Source of the DNA: a virus
IMG/VR virus record: IMGVR_UViG_3300043411_001213
Span: 1-55,986 of that record
Reading direction: 5' to 3' (one strand)
DNA: 55,986 nt
In this document: positions 39,146 through 46,837 of the stretch, in pieces
Layout: every line of letters begins with the position of its first letter
How positions within the stretch are numbered: position 1 is the stretch's first letter
Position numbers and translations under genes: made by a program
The notes under the pieces: model-generated
Told to the model about the DNA's origin: nothing
The model's database searches: none
What the model saw: only the letters and a program-made list of their open reading frames with translations

Positions 39146-41014
39146 ATGAAAAAACTTTCACAGATGGAATTTATCGACAAAGCCTTGAGTCGTGCCAAGC
39201 GCCCTATCGATCTAAGCATGTTCGTCTACGTCAATTCATCAACAAAAGGAGTTGCGATCTGCCCGACTCACGGTGAGTTCCTCATCTCTCCAAACGCCCT
39301 AATGAATCGGATAGGCTGCCCTCACTGCGCTCTGATAGAGCGGTCATACAAGCGGAGAATGACTCATGAGGAATTTATCGTCAGGGCCACTGAACGGCAC
39401 GGCGAGGTGTACGATTATTCACTCGTGAAATACGAGGGGTCTCAGGGGCGTGTGAGGATAATTTGTCCAACTCACGGGGAGTTCTCTCAATCGGCCAACG
39501 CCCACATCGCTGGACAAGGTTGCCCAAAATGCGGCAACGAGCGCGTCGGATTGAGGGTCAGGCTGTCTCAGGACGACTTTGTTTCTCAAGCGCGAAAGAT
39601 ACATGGCGACAGATATGACCTGTCAGAGGCTATCTACCTTGGCCGCACAAAAAAGATAACTGTAATCTGTAAAAATCACGGTGCTTTTTACCCGACGGCA
39701 GGTAACTTCGGCTACCTCGGTAGCGGCTGTCCTGCGTGCGGTAGGGCACGCGTTGGTGCCAAGTCAAGGAAACCTCTATCGCACTATGTTGTTGCCGGAG
39801 CAAAGAGGCACCTCGGCAGATACGGTTACAGCGGGTTATTTTACGAAGACGCAACAGCGTACCTGAAGATCATCTGCCCTGAGCATGGTGAATTCACCCA
39901 GATAGCCAATGACCACCTAAAGGGGGTAGGCTGTGAGAAGTGTGCTCGACCGATCTTTAACACCTCAACATTCATCAACGCGGCAAAGAAGATACATAAC
40001 GGGAAATATGGGTACGACAAGGTACGATATTCCGGAGCCACGGATAAGGTCATCATTACATGCCCAAATCACGGAGATTTCACACAAACCCCAAATATGC
40101 ATGCCAACATGGCTCAGGGCTGCCCTCGCTGTGCCAAGGTCGGGCCAAGCACAGGGCAATTGGAGATATTCGATTTCCTCAACAAATACTCAAAGCCAGA
40201 ACTTGGTTTTAAAATCGGAAGAAAGGAATTGGACGTTTTCATCGCTGAGAAAAACATCGCTGTCGAGTATCACGGTCTAATTTGGCACTCATCAATGTTT
40301 CAGAAAGACTTGACAAGGGACTTCAAAAAACACCAAATTGCCGCCGCCATGGGAATTCGAGTGATCCATGTTTACCAGGATGAGTGGGAACAGAAACGTC
40401 CGATCGTTGAAAAGATATTGCTCAACGCAATCGGGTTTCGCGACGTATCTATTTTTGCCAGATGTACGTCTGTTCGACCGATCGACGAATCAGAAGCATC
40501 TAAGTTTTATGCAGAAAACCATATTCAAGGCGCTGTCGGTGCCCCGTGCGCCACACTGGGGCTATTCTCTGAACAAACGCTCGTCGCTGCAATGTCGTTT
40601 TCAAGGATTACGAGCATGCGTGGAAGGGCGAGATCCAACAGCGAATACGAATTGCGCCGTTATGCAACTTCAACCAATGTTGTCGGCGGTGCTTCAAAAC
40701 TCCTGAAGGCTTTCGTTCGAGCAACCCCAGAGTGCTCTAAGATCATATCGTATAGCGATAATAGAATGTTTGCAGGAGGCATGTACGCACAATTGGGGTT
40801 TGTGCTCGATCACGTTTCAAAGCCCAGTTACAGCTACGTAACTTCAAACTCGAGGCTCGGCAGAATGCCTAAGTCCAGATTCAGGAGGAATGCCCTAGCA
40901 TCAATGCCAGGGTTTACCTTCGACCCCTCAATGTCAGAGCGCGACAATTGTGCTGCCAATGGCTATTATCAAATTCACGACTGCGGAAAGACGCGTTGGG
41001 TGCTGACTCTCTGA
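39146..41014 (+). CDS. Homing endonuclease with zinc-ribbon repeats and Vsr/EDxHD-type nuclease
   Basis: 622 residues, transcribed against the surrounding virion genes. The first ~340 residues are about five ~63-residue repeats, each with 'F...A...HG..YDYS.V.Y......V.IICP.HGEF.Q....H..G.GCP.C' (DUF723-like; the CP-H-CxxC set suggests zinc binding). Next is a very-short-patch-repair/EDxHD-type nuclease: GRKELDVFIAEKNIAVEYHG (acidic ligands), KHQIAAAMGIRVIHVYQDEW. The last ~200 residues are a separate domain with EYELRRYATSTNVVGGASKLLKAF and YSYVTSNSRLGR, seen with similar phage nucleases. ATG at 39146 follows a weak AAG site. Lower GC than neighbouring virion genes indicates transfer. Confidence 0.8.
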   Translation: MKKLSQMEFIDKALSRAKRPIDLSMFVYVNSSTKGVAICPTHGEFLISPNALMNRIGCPHCALIERSYKRRMTHEEFIVRATERHGEVYDYSLVKYEGSQGRVRIICPTHGEFSQSANAHIAGQGCPKCGNERVGLRVRLSQDDFVSQARKIHGDRYDLSEAIYLGRTKKITVICKNHGAFYPTAGNFGYLGSGCPACGRARVGAKSRKPLSHYVVAGAKRHLGRYGYSGLFYEDATAYLKIICPEHGEFTQIANDHLKGVGCEKCARPIFNTSTFINAAKKIHNGKYGYDKVRYSGATDKVIITCPNHGDFTQTPNMHANMAQGCPRCAKVGPSTGQLEIFDFLNKYSKPELGFKIGRKELDVFIAEKNIAVEYHGLIWHSSMFQKDLTRDFKKHQIAAAMGIRVIHVYQDEWEQKRPIVEKILLNAIGFRDVSIFARCTSVRPIDESEASKFYAENHIQGAVGAPCATLGLFSEQTLVAAMSFSRITSMRGRARSNSEYELRRYATSTNVVGGASKLLKAFVRATPECSKIISYSDNRMFAGGMYAQLGFVLDHVSKPSYSYVTSNSRLGRMPKSRFRRNALASMPGFTFDPSMSERDNCAANGYYQIHDCGKTRWVLTL

Positions 41015-41022
41015 AATAAAAA

Positions 41023-41040
41023 CCCCGGGCATGCCCGGGG
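41023..41040. terminator. Bidirectional intrinsic terminator
   Basis: The 18-bp perfect palindrome CCCCGGGCATGCCCGGGG is flanked by AATAAAAA on the left and GTTTGTTTT on the right, so both strands show a GC-rich hairpin followed by a T-tract. It ends the + strand endonuclease transcript and also lies just after the major capsid gene on the - strand, where it would reduce readthrough into the neck genes. Confidence 0.88.
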
Positions 41041-41061
41041 GTTTGTTTTGGCTTTACCTCT

Positions 41062-42237
41062 TTACGCGTACGTCAGGCACTCGAACGCATCATTGAAAAG
41101 TCTGCGACAGATGGTGCCGAAGTCGAAACGCATGGCTGAGCCACGACGGAGCACGAAGTCTTCCTGAGCCTGGTAAGAGGCGTTGGTCGAATTCACACGC
41201 TGAATGGCGTAACGGGTGTCGAGACCGAGGACGGTCTTGGCAGGCCAGCCCACAGACGGGTCGACGATGAACACAGGCAAGTCGGCCATCCAGGTCGGGT
41301 TCGACACACGAACATTGGCGTCGATGCGCGGGCTGTTCGGGTTGTCACCAGTGATGACCGGCTTGCCCGTACGACCTTCAATTGCCATGGCACCAGCGAT
41401 GTCGGTGACAAGGTAATTGATCTTGCGCTTCTTGCTGTTTTGGTACAGCCACAGCATCCAGGCCTTCTGGGTGATGCCGGAGGTGGCAGCGGAGTCCAGA
41501 GACAGAGCCGTGGTGACCTTGCCCAAGGTGGACAGAGAGGCTTGACCCATGTCGGCGTCACCGTTCAGCAGGGTGAGCAGGTTCTGGTTGGCACGATCAT
41601 TGCGCTCGACGGCGACCTGACGGGCGATAGCCAGAGACAGCAAGTCGAGATTGACGTACTTGGTGGCTTGTTCGGACCATTCGATACCCAGAGAGTAGGT
41701 CGGGATACGAACCGACTTTTCGCTCGTGGTAACGGACATCATGGTTGCCGGCTTTGCCAGTTGCGAGGTGACTTGTGAACGGGCAGCTTCCGGGCCAGCG
41801 AAGTTGATTTCCGGCCACAGGAGCCATTCGTCAGCGATGGTGTCGTCCTGAGCAATGATGCGGTCAAATTCGTCCGCGTTCATGTTCAGGTCGGCAACCA
41901 GCTTGTCTTCGACCAGGGCGCCGATAGCAGGCATCAGCAGAACGCGGCCTTGGTTGCTCGGGTTGCGGACGATGGCGCCAGCTTCCAGCAACGGACGACC
42001 ATTCAACACAGCGTCAAGGCTGGAAGCCTTCATGCCGTACTGCTTGTTCGGTTGCAGAACGATGCCTTCGGAGGCGCACATCTGGGAGAAGGCGTCGCCG
42101 AACCTGTCGGCATCGGTCGTGTAGGTGGAATTGACATAGTCGCGGAACGACATGCCGTTTTCCTTAGCGGCCCGGACCATGTCCAGGTTGGCTTCGATTT
42201 GTTGAGTTGCGCCAGAGGCGTCGATAAATGCTGCCAT
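41062..42237 (-). CDS. Major capsid protein (lambda E type)
   Basis: 391 residues. MAAFIDASGATQQIEANLDMV... is a helical scaffold-like start, then the HK97-fold body: 'LNMNADEFDRIIAQDDTIADEWLLWPEINFAGPEAARSQ', 'VRIPTYSLGIEWSEQATKYVNLDLLSLAIARQVAVERNDRAN', 'KKRKINYLVTDIAGAMAIEGRTGKP' and a C-terminal 'TRYAIQRVNSTNASYQAQEDFVLRRGSAMRFDFG'. The length and the order protease-decoration-capsid match lambda C-D-E. Forms the icosahedral shell. It is followed by the bidirectional terminator. Confidence 0.9.
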   Translation of the reverse strand: MAAFIDASGATQQIEANLDMVRAAKENGMSFRDYVNSTYTTDADRFGDAFSQMCASEGIVLQPNKQYGMKASSLDAVLNGRPLLEAGAIVRNPSNQGRVLLMPAIGALVEDKLVADLNMNADEFDRIIAQDDTIADEWLLWPEINFAGPEAARSQVTSQLAKPATMMSVTTSEKSVRIPTYSLGIEWSEQATKYVNLDLLSLAIARQVAVERNDRANQNLLTLLNGDADMGQASLSTLGKVTTALSLDSAATSGITQKAWMLWLYQNSKKRKINYLVTDIAGAMAIEGRTGKPVITGDNPNSPRIDANVRVSNPTWMADLPVFIVDPSVGWPAKTVLGLDTRYAIQRVNSTNASYQAQEDFVLRRGSAMRFDFGTICRRLFNDAFECLTYA

Positions 42238-42248
42238 GTTGTTTCTCC

Positions 42249-42716
42249 TTAGCTAACGCGTTCGATCACGGCGTACTGACCAACAGCACCGCTGCCCTCA
42301 AGGGACACGATACGCCAGGCGAAATACATGCCGGTTTGGGTGGTGGCTTTACAAACCTTGGGCGGAACAGTCAGAGCAGTGCCCTTGGCAACAACAGTAC
42401 CGGTGACAACGTAATCGCCGACAGCACAGGTGCCGGTACCTGGGGTGGCTTGAAGGCCGTCCAGGGTGACACGTTTGCGGCCCTGAGAGTTGACCGAGCC
42501 GATCGAGAAGTCATCAGCCGTGTAACCTTCAACAGCGGTAATGAAACCTTCGATCTGATCACCAACGGCGGTCAGGTTGTACAGCGAGTCTCCGATCAAC
42601 TTGACCGGCTTGCCGATTTCAACATCGGTCAGGTAGTTGGCAGAGCCAGAGGCCGAGCCAAGGCGAGCGGTGACCGGTTCGGTACCGATCAGTTCCTTCA
42701 TTTGAAACTTAGCCAT
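42249..42716 (-). CDS. Head decoration protein (lambda D position)
   Basis: 155 residues, MAKFQMKELIGTEPVTARLG... A beta-rich protein with 'VEIGKPVKLIGDSLYNLTAVGDQIEGFITAVE' and many Gly/Thr/Val, like capsid cement proteins that bind between capsomers. It lies directly between the S49 protease/scaffold and the capsid gene, the lambda D position, and has its own ribosome-binding site (GGAGG). Larger than lambda D (110 residues), closer to other siphovirus decoration proteins. Confidence 0.75.
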   Translation of the reverse strand: MAKFQMKELIGTEPVTARLGSASGSANYLTDVEIGKPVKLIGDSLYNLTAVGDQIEGFITAVEGYTADDFSIGSVNSQGRKRVTLDGLQATPGTGTCAVGDYVVTGTVVAKGTALTVPPKVCKATTQTGMYFAWRIVSLEGSGAVGQYAVIERVS

Positions 42717-42728
42717 GGTTTGGCCTCC

Positions 42729-43310
42729 TTACTTTGAAAAACGAACCGCATTCACGCGGGCTTTGTGACGCGGGTCGATCTGCGTCTGTTGGTTAGAGGC
42801 CTCGCCCTGAACTGCAGCAACACCACCGACCGGATACTTCTTCTTGAACTGTTCGCTGAGGCGTTCATGTTCAGCGACCAGTGCTTGCGCACTCATGCCT
42901 TCGGCAGCAACCGCCGAGCCGCCGAGAGCGATCATCATGTTGCCCACCGACTTGGCTGCAATAACCAGTAGCGGATCGTGGGTGGCCTTGGCTTCAGCCA
43001 GGGCTTCCTCCAACTTGGAAACCTTGATGCCGGCCTCCAGAATGGCCGCATCCTTGGCAACGATCTGCGAATTCAGCAACTGCACAGTGGCCTGCAAATT
43101 GTCAACTTTTGCGACCTCGGCCGTCAGTTCACCATTCGCGGCGTCGGCTTGCGCCTCGACTTCCGCACCGGCTTCAGCCCCAGCATCGACAACAGCCGCC
43201 GCATCATTTTGTTCCTGAGCTTCTTCGCTTTTGTTATCGACCTCAGCAGACAAGGCTGCCCCGGCCGCCAACGCTGCGATGTCCTGCTCGGTCAGAGCTT
43301 TCTTACCCAT
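42729..43310 (-). CDS. Scaffold protein from internal start (Nu3-like)
   Basis: An internal in-frame ATG at 43310 (MGKKALTEQDIAALAAGAAL) is preceded on the - strand by GAGGA eight bases upstream. The 193-residue product is nearly all Ala/Glu/Gln/Lys helix with a C-terminal basic tail (HKARVNAVRFSK), as expected of a scaffold that binds the capsid protein. Lambda makes Nu3 in the same way from within gene C. Internal initiation is inferred from the site and the domain break, not shown. Confidence 0.65.
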   Translation of the reverse strand: MGKKALTEQDIAALAAGAALSAEVDNKSEEAQEQNDAAAVVDAGAEAGAEVEAQADAANGELTAEVAKVDNLQATVQLLNSQIVAKDAAILEAGIKVSKLEEALAEAKATHDPLLVIAAKSVGNMMIALGGSAVAAEGMSAQALVAEHERLSEQFKKKYPVGGVAAVQGEASNQQTQIDPRHKARVNAVRFSK

Positions 43311-44207
43311 GAGAGTGTCCTCGTTCAGAGTGGTTGTGCTGTTTCCGGCGATGCCGGTACCAGATTTGCCGCGATTTTGCAACATTCCATTGGCTGATGG
43401 AAGGCCGTTCCGAATGCCGGAGATCAACCTGTCGAATGAGGTGATGCCGTCGGTCAAGCCAACATCCACCGCAGCCTGCCCGATGAACTCGCGACCTTGG
43501 GCCATGTTCTCTTTGACGTATGCAACAGACTTGCCGCGCATTTCGGCAACAGCCTCATCAAACACATTCGCCGCGGCGTCGACAACCTGTTGAATTTGCT
43601 GCTTGCCGTCAGCACTCAACTTCTCAACACCGTTGGCAAGGGCCTTCCACTTTCCGCTGCGCACCACAGTGGCGCCAATCCCATTCATCTTAAGTTGCTC
43701 GGAACGCTCCATGTGCGTGCTGAGCACTCCGATCGAGCCAACCACAGCAGTCTTGCCCGTGTAAACTTCGCCAGCAGCTGAGCCGAGCCAATAGGCCGCG
43801 CTGCACATCGTGCCATCACAGTAGGCGGTAACTGGCTTGACCCCGTTGATCGTGCGGATGAGCTTGGCCGTGTCCTCGACCCCACTCACAGCACCGCCAC
43901 CGGAATCGATATCAAGCACAATGTGCTCAACAGACGCGTCCTGGAAGGCGCCGATAAGCGCGTCGCGAATCTCCGGATAGCCCGTCATGCCCCAAAATTC
44001 GTTCCAGAAACCGGAATCGTTATTGAGCGACCCCTTGATTGCGATCGTAGCAATGCCGTCCGCAACTTCAAGCAAGCGCGGCTCTTCTTCGTCGTTGTCT
44101 TCTGGATAGGTGCCGGCCGCCAGCCGCGCCGTCTTGCCGTCATCGGCATCGATCGCTGCTTGCAGGCTCTGCTCCGTCCCTGCCCAAATGAGTTCTTGAA
44201 TCGCCAT
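42729..44207 (-). CDS. S49-family head maturation protease with C-terminal scaffold
   Basis: 492 residues, analogous to lambda C/Nu3. The N-terminal ~280 residues are an S49 (SppA-like) serine protease: VLDIDSGGGAVSGVEDTAKLI, YCDGTMCSAAYWLGSAA with the nucleophilic Ser, GSIGVLSTHMERSEQLKMNG and VVRSGKWKA with a probable catalytic Lys. An Ala/Glu-rich coiled-coil region (residues ~300-460) is the scaffold. The family cleaves scaffold and itself during head maturation. The scaffold is probably also made separately from the internal start at 43310. Normal order protease-decoration-capsid. Confidence 0.88.
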   Translation of the reverse strand: MAIQELIWAGTEQSLQAAIDADDGKTARLAAGTYPEDNDEEEPRLLEVADGIATIAIKGSLNNDSGFWNEFWGMTGYPEIRDALIGAFQDASVEHIVLDIDSGGGAVSGVEDTAKLIRTINGVKPVTAYCDGTMCSAAYWLGSAAGEVYTGKTAVVGSIGVLSTHMERSEQLKMNGIGATVVRSGKWKALANGVEKLSADGKQQIQQVVDAAANVFDEAVAEMRGKSVAYVKENMAQGREFIGQAAVDVGLTDGITSFDRLISGIRNGLPSANGMLQNRGKSGTGIAGNSTTTLNEDTLMGKKALTEQDIAALAAGAALSAEVDNKSEEAQEQNDAAAVVDAGAEAGAEVEAQADAANGELTAEVAKVDNLQATVQLLNSQIVAKDAAILEAGIKVSKLEEALAEAKATHDPLLVIAAKSVGNMMIALGGSAVAAEGMSAQALVAEHERLSEQFKKKYPVGGVAAVQGEASNQQTQIDPRHKARVNAVRFSK

Positions 44208-44266
44208 GAGGCTACTCCATTAGTTTGACTGAATCTACCATAAGATTTATTTATACGGTAGGAGAA

Positions 44267-44545
44267 TCAAATCGGCTGTGCTACCGTGACGATCACCTTA
44301 TTACCGTAGCCCTTCCACCCCGGCATCTCGACGTATGCCTGAAGGGTCATCGTTCCGGCATGGCTGATGTCACCAACCAGGGTTGTGTAAGTGATCGCGT
44401 CTACACCAAACGGGTCCGCAACCCACTCAACACGCTGCCCGTTAGGCTTGCGCACAATTATTTTTCGAACTGTGGAGGTGGAGATATCGACCCCGCAATT
44501 CAGGACGATTTCGGTCCCAACGTCCCCTACAAATATGGTGGTCAT
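44267..44545 (-). CDS. Small virion-associated beta protein (92 aa)
   Basis: MTTIFVGDVGTEIVLNCGVDISTSTVRKIIVRKPNGQRVEWVADPF, then TYTTLVGDISHAGTMTLQAYVEMPGWKGYG. The 'FVGDxGTxIxLxCGxDIS' start and Ig-like strand pattern appear in small phage structural proteins. Overlaps the preceding gene (ATGA). It lies upstream of the S49 gene and downstream of the fibre-like cassette; may be a head-surface or fibre-attachment protein. Confidence 0.6.
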   Translation of the reverse strand: MTTIFVGDVGTEIVLNCGVDISTSTVRKIIVRKPNGQRVEWVADPFGVDAITYTTLVGDISHAGTMTLQAYVEMPGWKGYGNKVIVTVAQPI

Positions 44546-44715
44546 GCTGTTTCTCCAGATTCAATTGTTGATTGAAGGTCAATCACTCGACAAATAGCGC
44601 TAGTGTCAATCAAGCTTGAAGTTAAACTCGACACTTCACGCGCTTCGGTCACGATATGACAAAACTCAACAACGCTCGTCGCTAACACCGAGTTGATTTC
44701 GAATCGATCCATCAT
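44542..44715 (-). CDS. Small protein of unknown function (57 aa)
   Basis: GAGGTGG precedes two consecutive ATG codons at 44715/44712; the first overlaps the upstream stop as ATGA and the end overlaps the next start as ATGA. The product MMDRFEINSVLATSVVEFCH continues as a Ser/Thr-rich amphipathic helix with two cysteines. Overlapping ends and the ribosome-binding site support it as a real gene; no family recognised. Confidence 0.55.
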   Translation of the reverse strand: MMDRFEINSVLATSVVEFCHIVTEAREVSSLTSSLIDTSAICRVIDLQSTIESGETA

Positions 44716-44855
44716 TCCACCTCAGAATTTGCAGAAAATCCAGTGACAAGGCTGGACACGAGACGCACGACAAACTTCGTGGTCGTGTTCAGCATTTGCA
44801 ACAGCCAGGACTGGTCACTGAATGCCTCAGTGTCAAATGCGTTCTCGTCAAACAC
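44712..44855 (-). CDS. Small protein with GTG start (47 aa)
   Basis: Starts at GTG 44855, within the last codons of the upstream gene, and ends in ATGA overlap with the next. Product: (M)FDENAFDTEAFSDQSWLLQ, then a helix with LNTTTKFVVRLVSSLVTGF, possibly membrane-associating. 'FDxxAFDTxAF' at the start is a motif common in small phage proteins that follow tail-fibre genes. Too short for firm assignment. Confidence 0.5.
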   Translation of the reverse strand: MFDENAFDTEAFSDQSWLLQMLNTTTKFVVRLVSSLVTGFSANSEVE

Positions 44856-45495
44856 TGCCGCGCCATTTGTTTGTGGGAGATCCGGTTCCAATGATAGCGG
44901 AACCGTTCATTTCCCGAGCATCGACTGGGATCAGGGGTGCTGCGGCTCGGAACGCAGCAACAGTAGCCGCAGCAATCGCGTCAATGTCGGCTTGGGTCAG
45001 GGTAAGACCGGATGCGTTGGCGTTTCCGTTGACACCACCGCCTGACCCGGTTCCTGCCCCGGTGCCTGTGCCACCTGCTGCGGTACCCGATGTGCCCGTG
45101 CCACCTGTCGCCGCTCCACCGCTGCCGGTGCCCGTCGAGGTGCCAGTGCCGCCAGATGCCAAGCCATTGACCACGCCAACCTGCACCGTTGCCGTGTCGC
45201 TGCCGCCGAGCACGTTGTCGACGTAGTACTGATAGCCGATGGTGTAGCTGCCATCCGGTGCGCCAGCCAGTTCAAGCGAGCCATTTTCGTAGGCGAAGAA
45301 CGTCCCGGCAGAAGGCGCTGCGGTAATGTGCAGCCGTAACTGCTTGCCGCTATTCGCCAGCGCCTCGTTATAGAGCAGCCCTTCCCCGTTATCCCCGGTT
45401 GCTGTCTCGCTGATGATCTGCGATGCAATGATGCCGACATTCGGCACCCCGAGGATGCGGCGACCACCTGACGACTTGTTCAGGTTGCGTAGCAT
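44848..45495 (-). CDS. Fibre/surface protein with Gly/Thr/Ser linker (215 aa)
   Basis: N-terminus MLRNLNKSSGGRRILGVPNV, a beta-sandwich-like middle (GTFFAYENGSLELAGAPDGSYTIGYQYYVDN), then a low-complexity linker of Gly, Thr, Ser, Ala (GGTGTSTGTGSGG-like, ~45 residues), then a short helical end (LTLTQADIDAIAAATVAAFRAAAPLIPVDARE). The adjacent gene at 45496 has a closely similar linker. Probably a virion surface attachment protein; the C-terminal helix may trimerise or dock to the capsid. Confidence 0.6.
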   Translation of the reverse strand: MLRNLNKSSGGRRILGVPNVGIIASQIISETATGDNGEGLLYNEALANSGKQLRLHITAAPSAGTFFAYENGSLELAGAPDGSYTIGYQYYVDNVLGGSDTATVQVGVVNGLASGGTGTSTGTGSGGAATGGTGTSGTAAGGTGTGAGTGSGGGVNGNANASGLTLTQADIDAIAAATVAAFRAAAPLIPVDAREMNGSAIIGTGSPTNKWRGSV

Positions 45496-45963
45496 TTAGG
45501 TCACCGTGCCAGGTTGGTAGTAGACTCCGGTTGAATCAGCAGTGCGAGCCAAGAGGAAACCTGCGCCTGTCGGCAAGCCGGAAAGTGTTAGCACTCCCCC
45601 CGAGCTGGTCGCGGTTGATCCATGCGTGGTGCTGGTTGGAGCAGCCCCGATAGCCCCTTGATACCATGTCCAGTTGACGGTGACAGAAGCCAGCAAACCC
45701 GCCCCGGTATTGTTTTCCATGGCGTCGGTTGTGAATGTTCCTGCGCCAGTTCCTGTTGCCGTTCCTCCCGATCCGCTGCCGGTTGACGTTCCAGTTCCAC
45801 CTGCTGCGCTGCCCGATGTTCCTGATCCGCCCGTTGCGGTTCCGCCCGACCCTGATCCGGTGCTTGTGCCTGCTCCACCGGATGCAAAGGCGTCAGAGCC
45901 GCCGCCAACACCAGCAGGCTCATCGCCATAACCAACCAGCGCATAAGAGCCTAGCCCGTACAT
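45496..45963 (-). CDS. Fibre/surface protein with Gly/Thr/Ser linker (155 aa)
   Basis: Starts MYGLGSYALVGYGDEPAGVGGG. Residues ~20-75 are a low-complexity linker of repeated GTSTGSGSGGTATG-like units, almost the same as that in the neighbouring gene at 44848. The C-terminal ~80 residues are a small beta domain (GAGLLASVTVNWTWYQGAIG, GVLTLSGLPTGAGFLLART). Likely a virion appendage subunit. It ends one codon from the neighbouring gene's start. Confidence 0.55.
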   Translation of the reverse strand: MYGLGSYALVGYGDEPAGVGGGSDAFASGGAGTSTGSGSGGTATGGSGTSGSAAGGTGTSTGSGSGGTATGTGAGTFTTDAMENNTGAGLLASVTVNWTWYQGAIGAAPTSTTHGSTATSSGGVLTLSGLPTGAGFLLARTADSTGVYYQPGTVT

Positions 45964-45965
45964 GA

Positions 45966-46835
45966 TTAGCTCTTGTTAAGAACGAGGTTAGGCTGTCCGC
46001 TGACATCGTTAAACGTGCCGCCTGACTCGTCAACGAACGCACCATACGCAACTAACCGAGACAGCGCAGCGACCGGAGTGCCAGAGCTAGTAATGCCTAG
46101 CCAGCTAGAACAGGCGTTGTACTGCGTCCCGCTGACGCCGATTGATCCGGCATCTACCTGAAAACCAATCATGTACTCGCCAGATGGCACGAACACAGGA
46201 GCGCCGAGCGCCGTTGAGTGTTTAACGCCAGTCCCTGAGATCGCGGTCTGCCCGAAATCAATCGCCATGCGACCCGGCCCGCCGTTCGTGTCGATTTCGT
46301 ACAGCGCCGCACGAAAATTGGCCGCAGAATTTGCCGAGCAGTGAAAAGACAGCCTGTCGATTGAACCCGGCGTATCCCATACCAGCGGGAAAAAGTACCG
46401 ATAAGCTGTGACAATAGTTGATGCCACGATGCCGCCGCCTTGCCCCGGAAGGCAGGCCCGACCACGGATTCCACCTGACGGCAGGCGCGTCAGTTCGTAG
46501 GGCATTGCCGCTTTGACGCCACCGGCCGAAGGGGCACAATAAACATCTACGGTTTCGCCCGTAAAATCCAGCGCGGTCGGCGTGGTTGAGTCATAGACCG
46601 AACCGCTCCATGTCATTTGCGGGATCGTGCGGATCAGCGTGTAGGTGCCTGTCGTGTTGTGCAGTTTTCCGAAACCGCTTTCGCGCTTGATCGCTCCTTT
46701 GATCGAGTAGCGCACCCACTTGTCGATAGACGATGCCGAAAAGGCATCTTGAAGCCCCGGTTCGTTTGTAACTGCCGTCAGCGTAAGATCACCGGAACCG
46801 CCAGAGGCTTGATTGTGTAGAAAGTCGAATTGCAT
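45966..46835 (-). CDS. Virion surface beta protein, unknown family (289 aa)
   Basis: MQFDFLHNQASGGSGDLTLTAVTNEPGLQDAFSASSIDKWVRYSIKG begins a region found as an adhesion or structural module in some tailspike-cluster proteins. The rest is beta-rich (YRYFFPLVWDTPGSIDRLSFHCSANSAANFRAALYEID, GEYMIGFQVDAGSIGVSGT), consistent with a jelly-roll carbohydrate-binding fold. It follows the SGNH hydrolase gene and may act with it on host glycans. Confidence 0.55.
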   Translation of the reverse strand: MQFDFLHNQASGGSGDLTLTAVTNEPGLQDAFSASSIDKWVRYSIKGAIKRESGFGKLHNTTGTYTLIRTIPQMTWSGSVYDSTTPTALDFTGETVDVYCAPSAGGVKAAMPYELTRLPSGGIRGRACLPGQGGGIVASTIVTAYRYFFPLVWDTPGSIDRLSFHCSANSAANFRAALYEIDTNGGPGRMAIDFGQTAISGTGVKHSTALGAPVFVPSGEYMIGFQVDAGSIGVSGTQYNACSSWLGITSSGTPVAALSRLVAYGAFVDESGGTFNDVSGQPNLVLNKS

Positions 46836-46837
46836 TT

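Noticed and set aside
41023-41040. Palindrome as an insertion or attachment site
   Set aside because: T-tracts on both sides and position after two convergent genes make it an ordinary two-way terminator.
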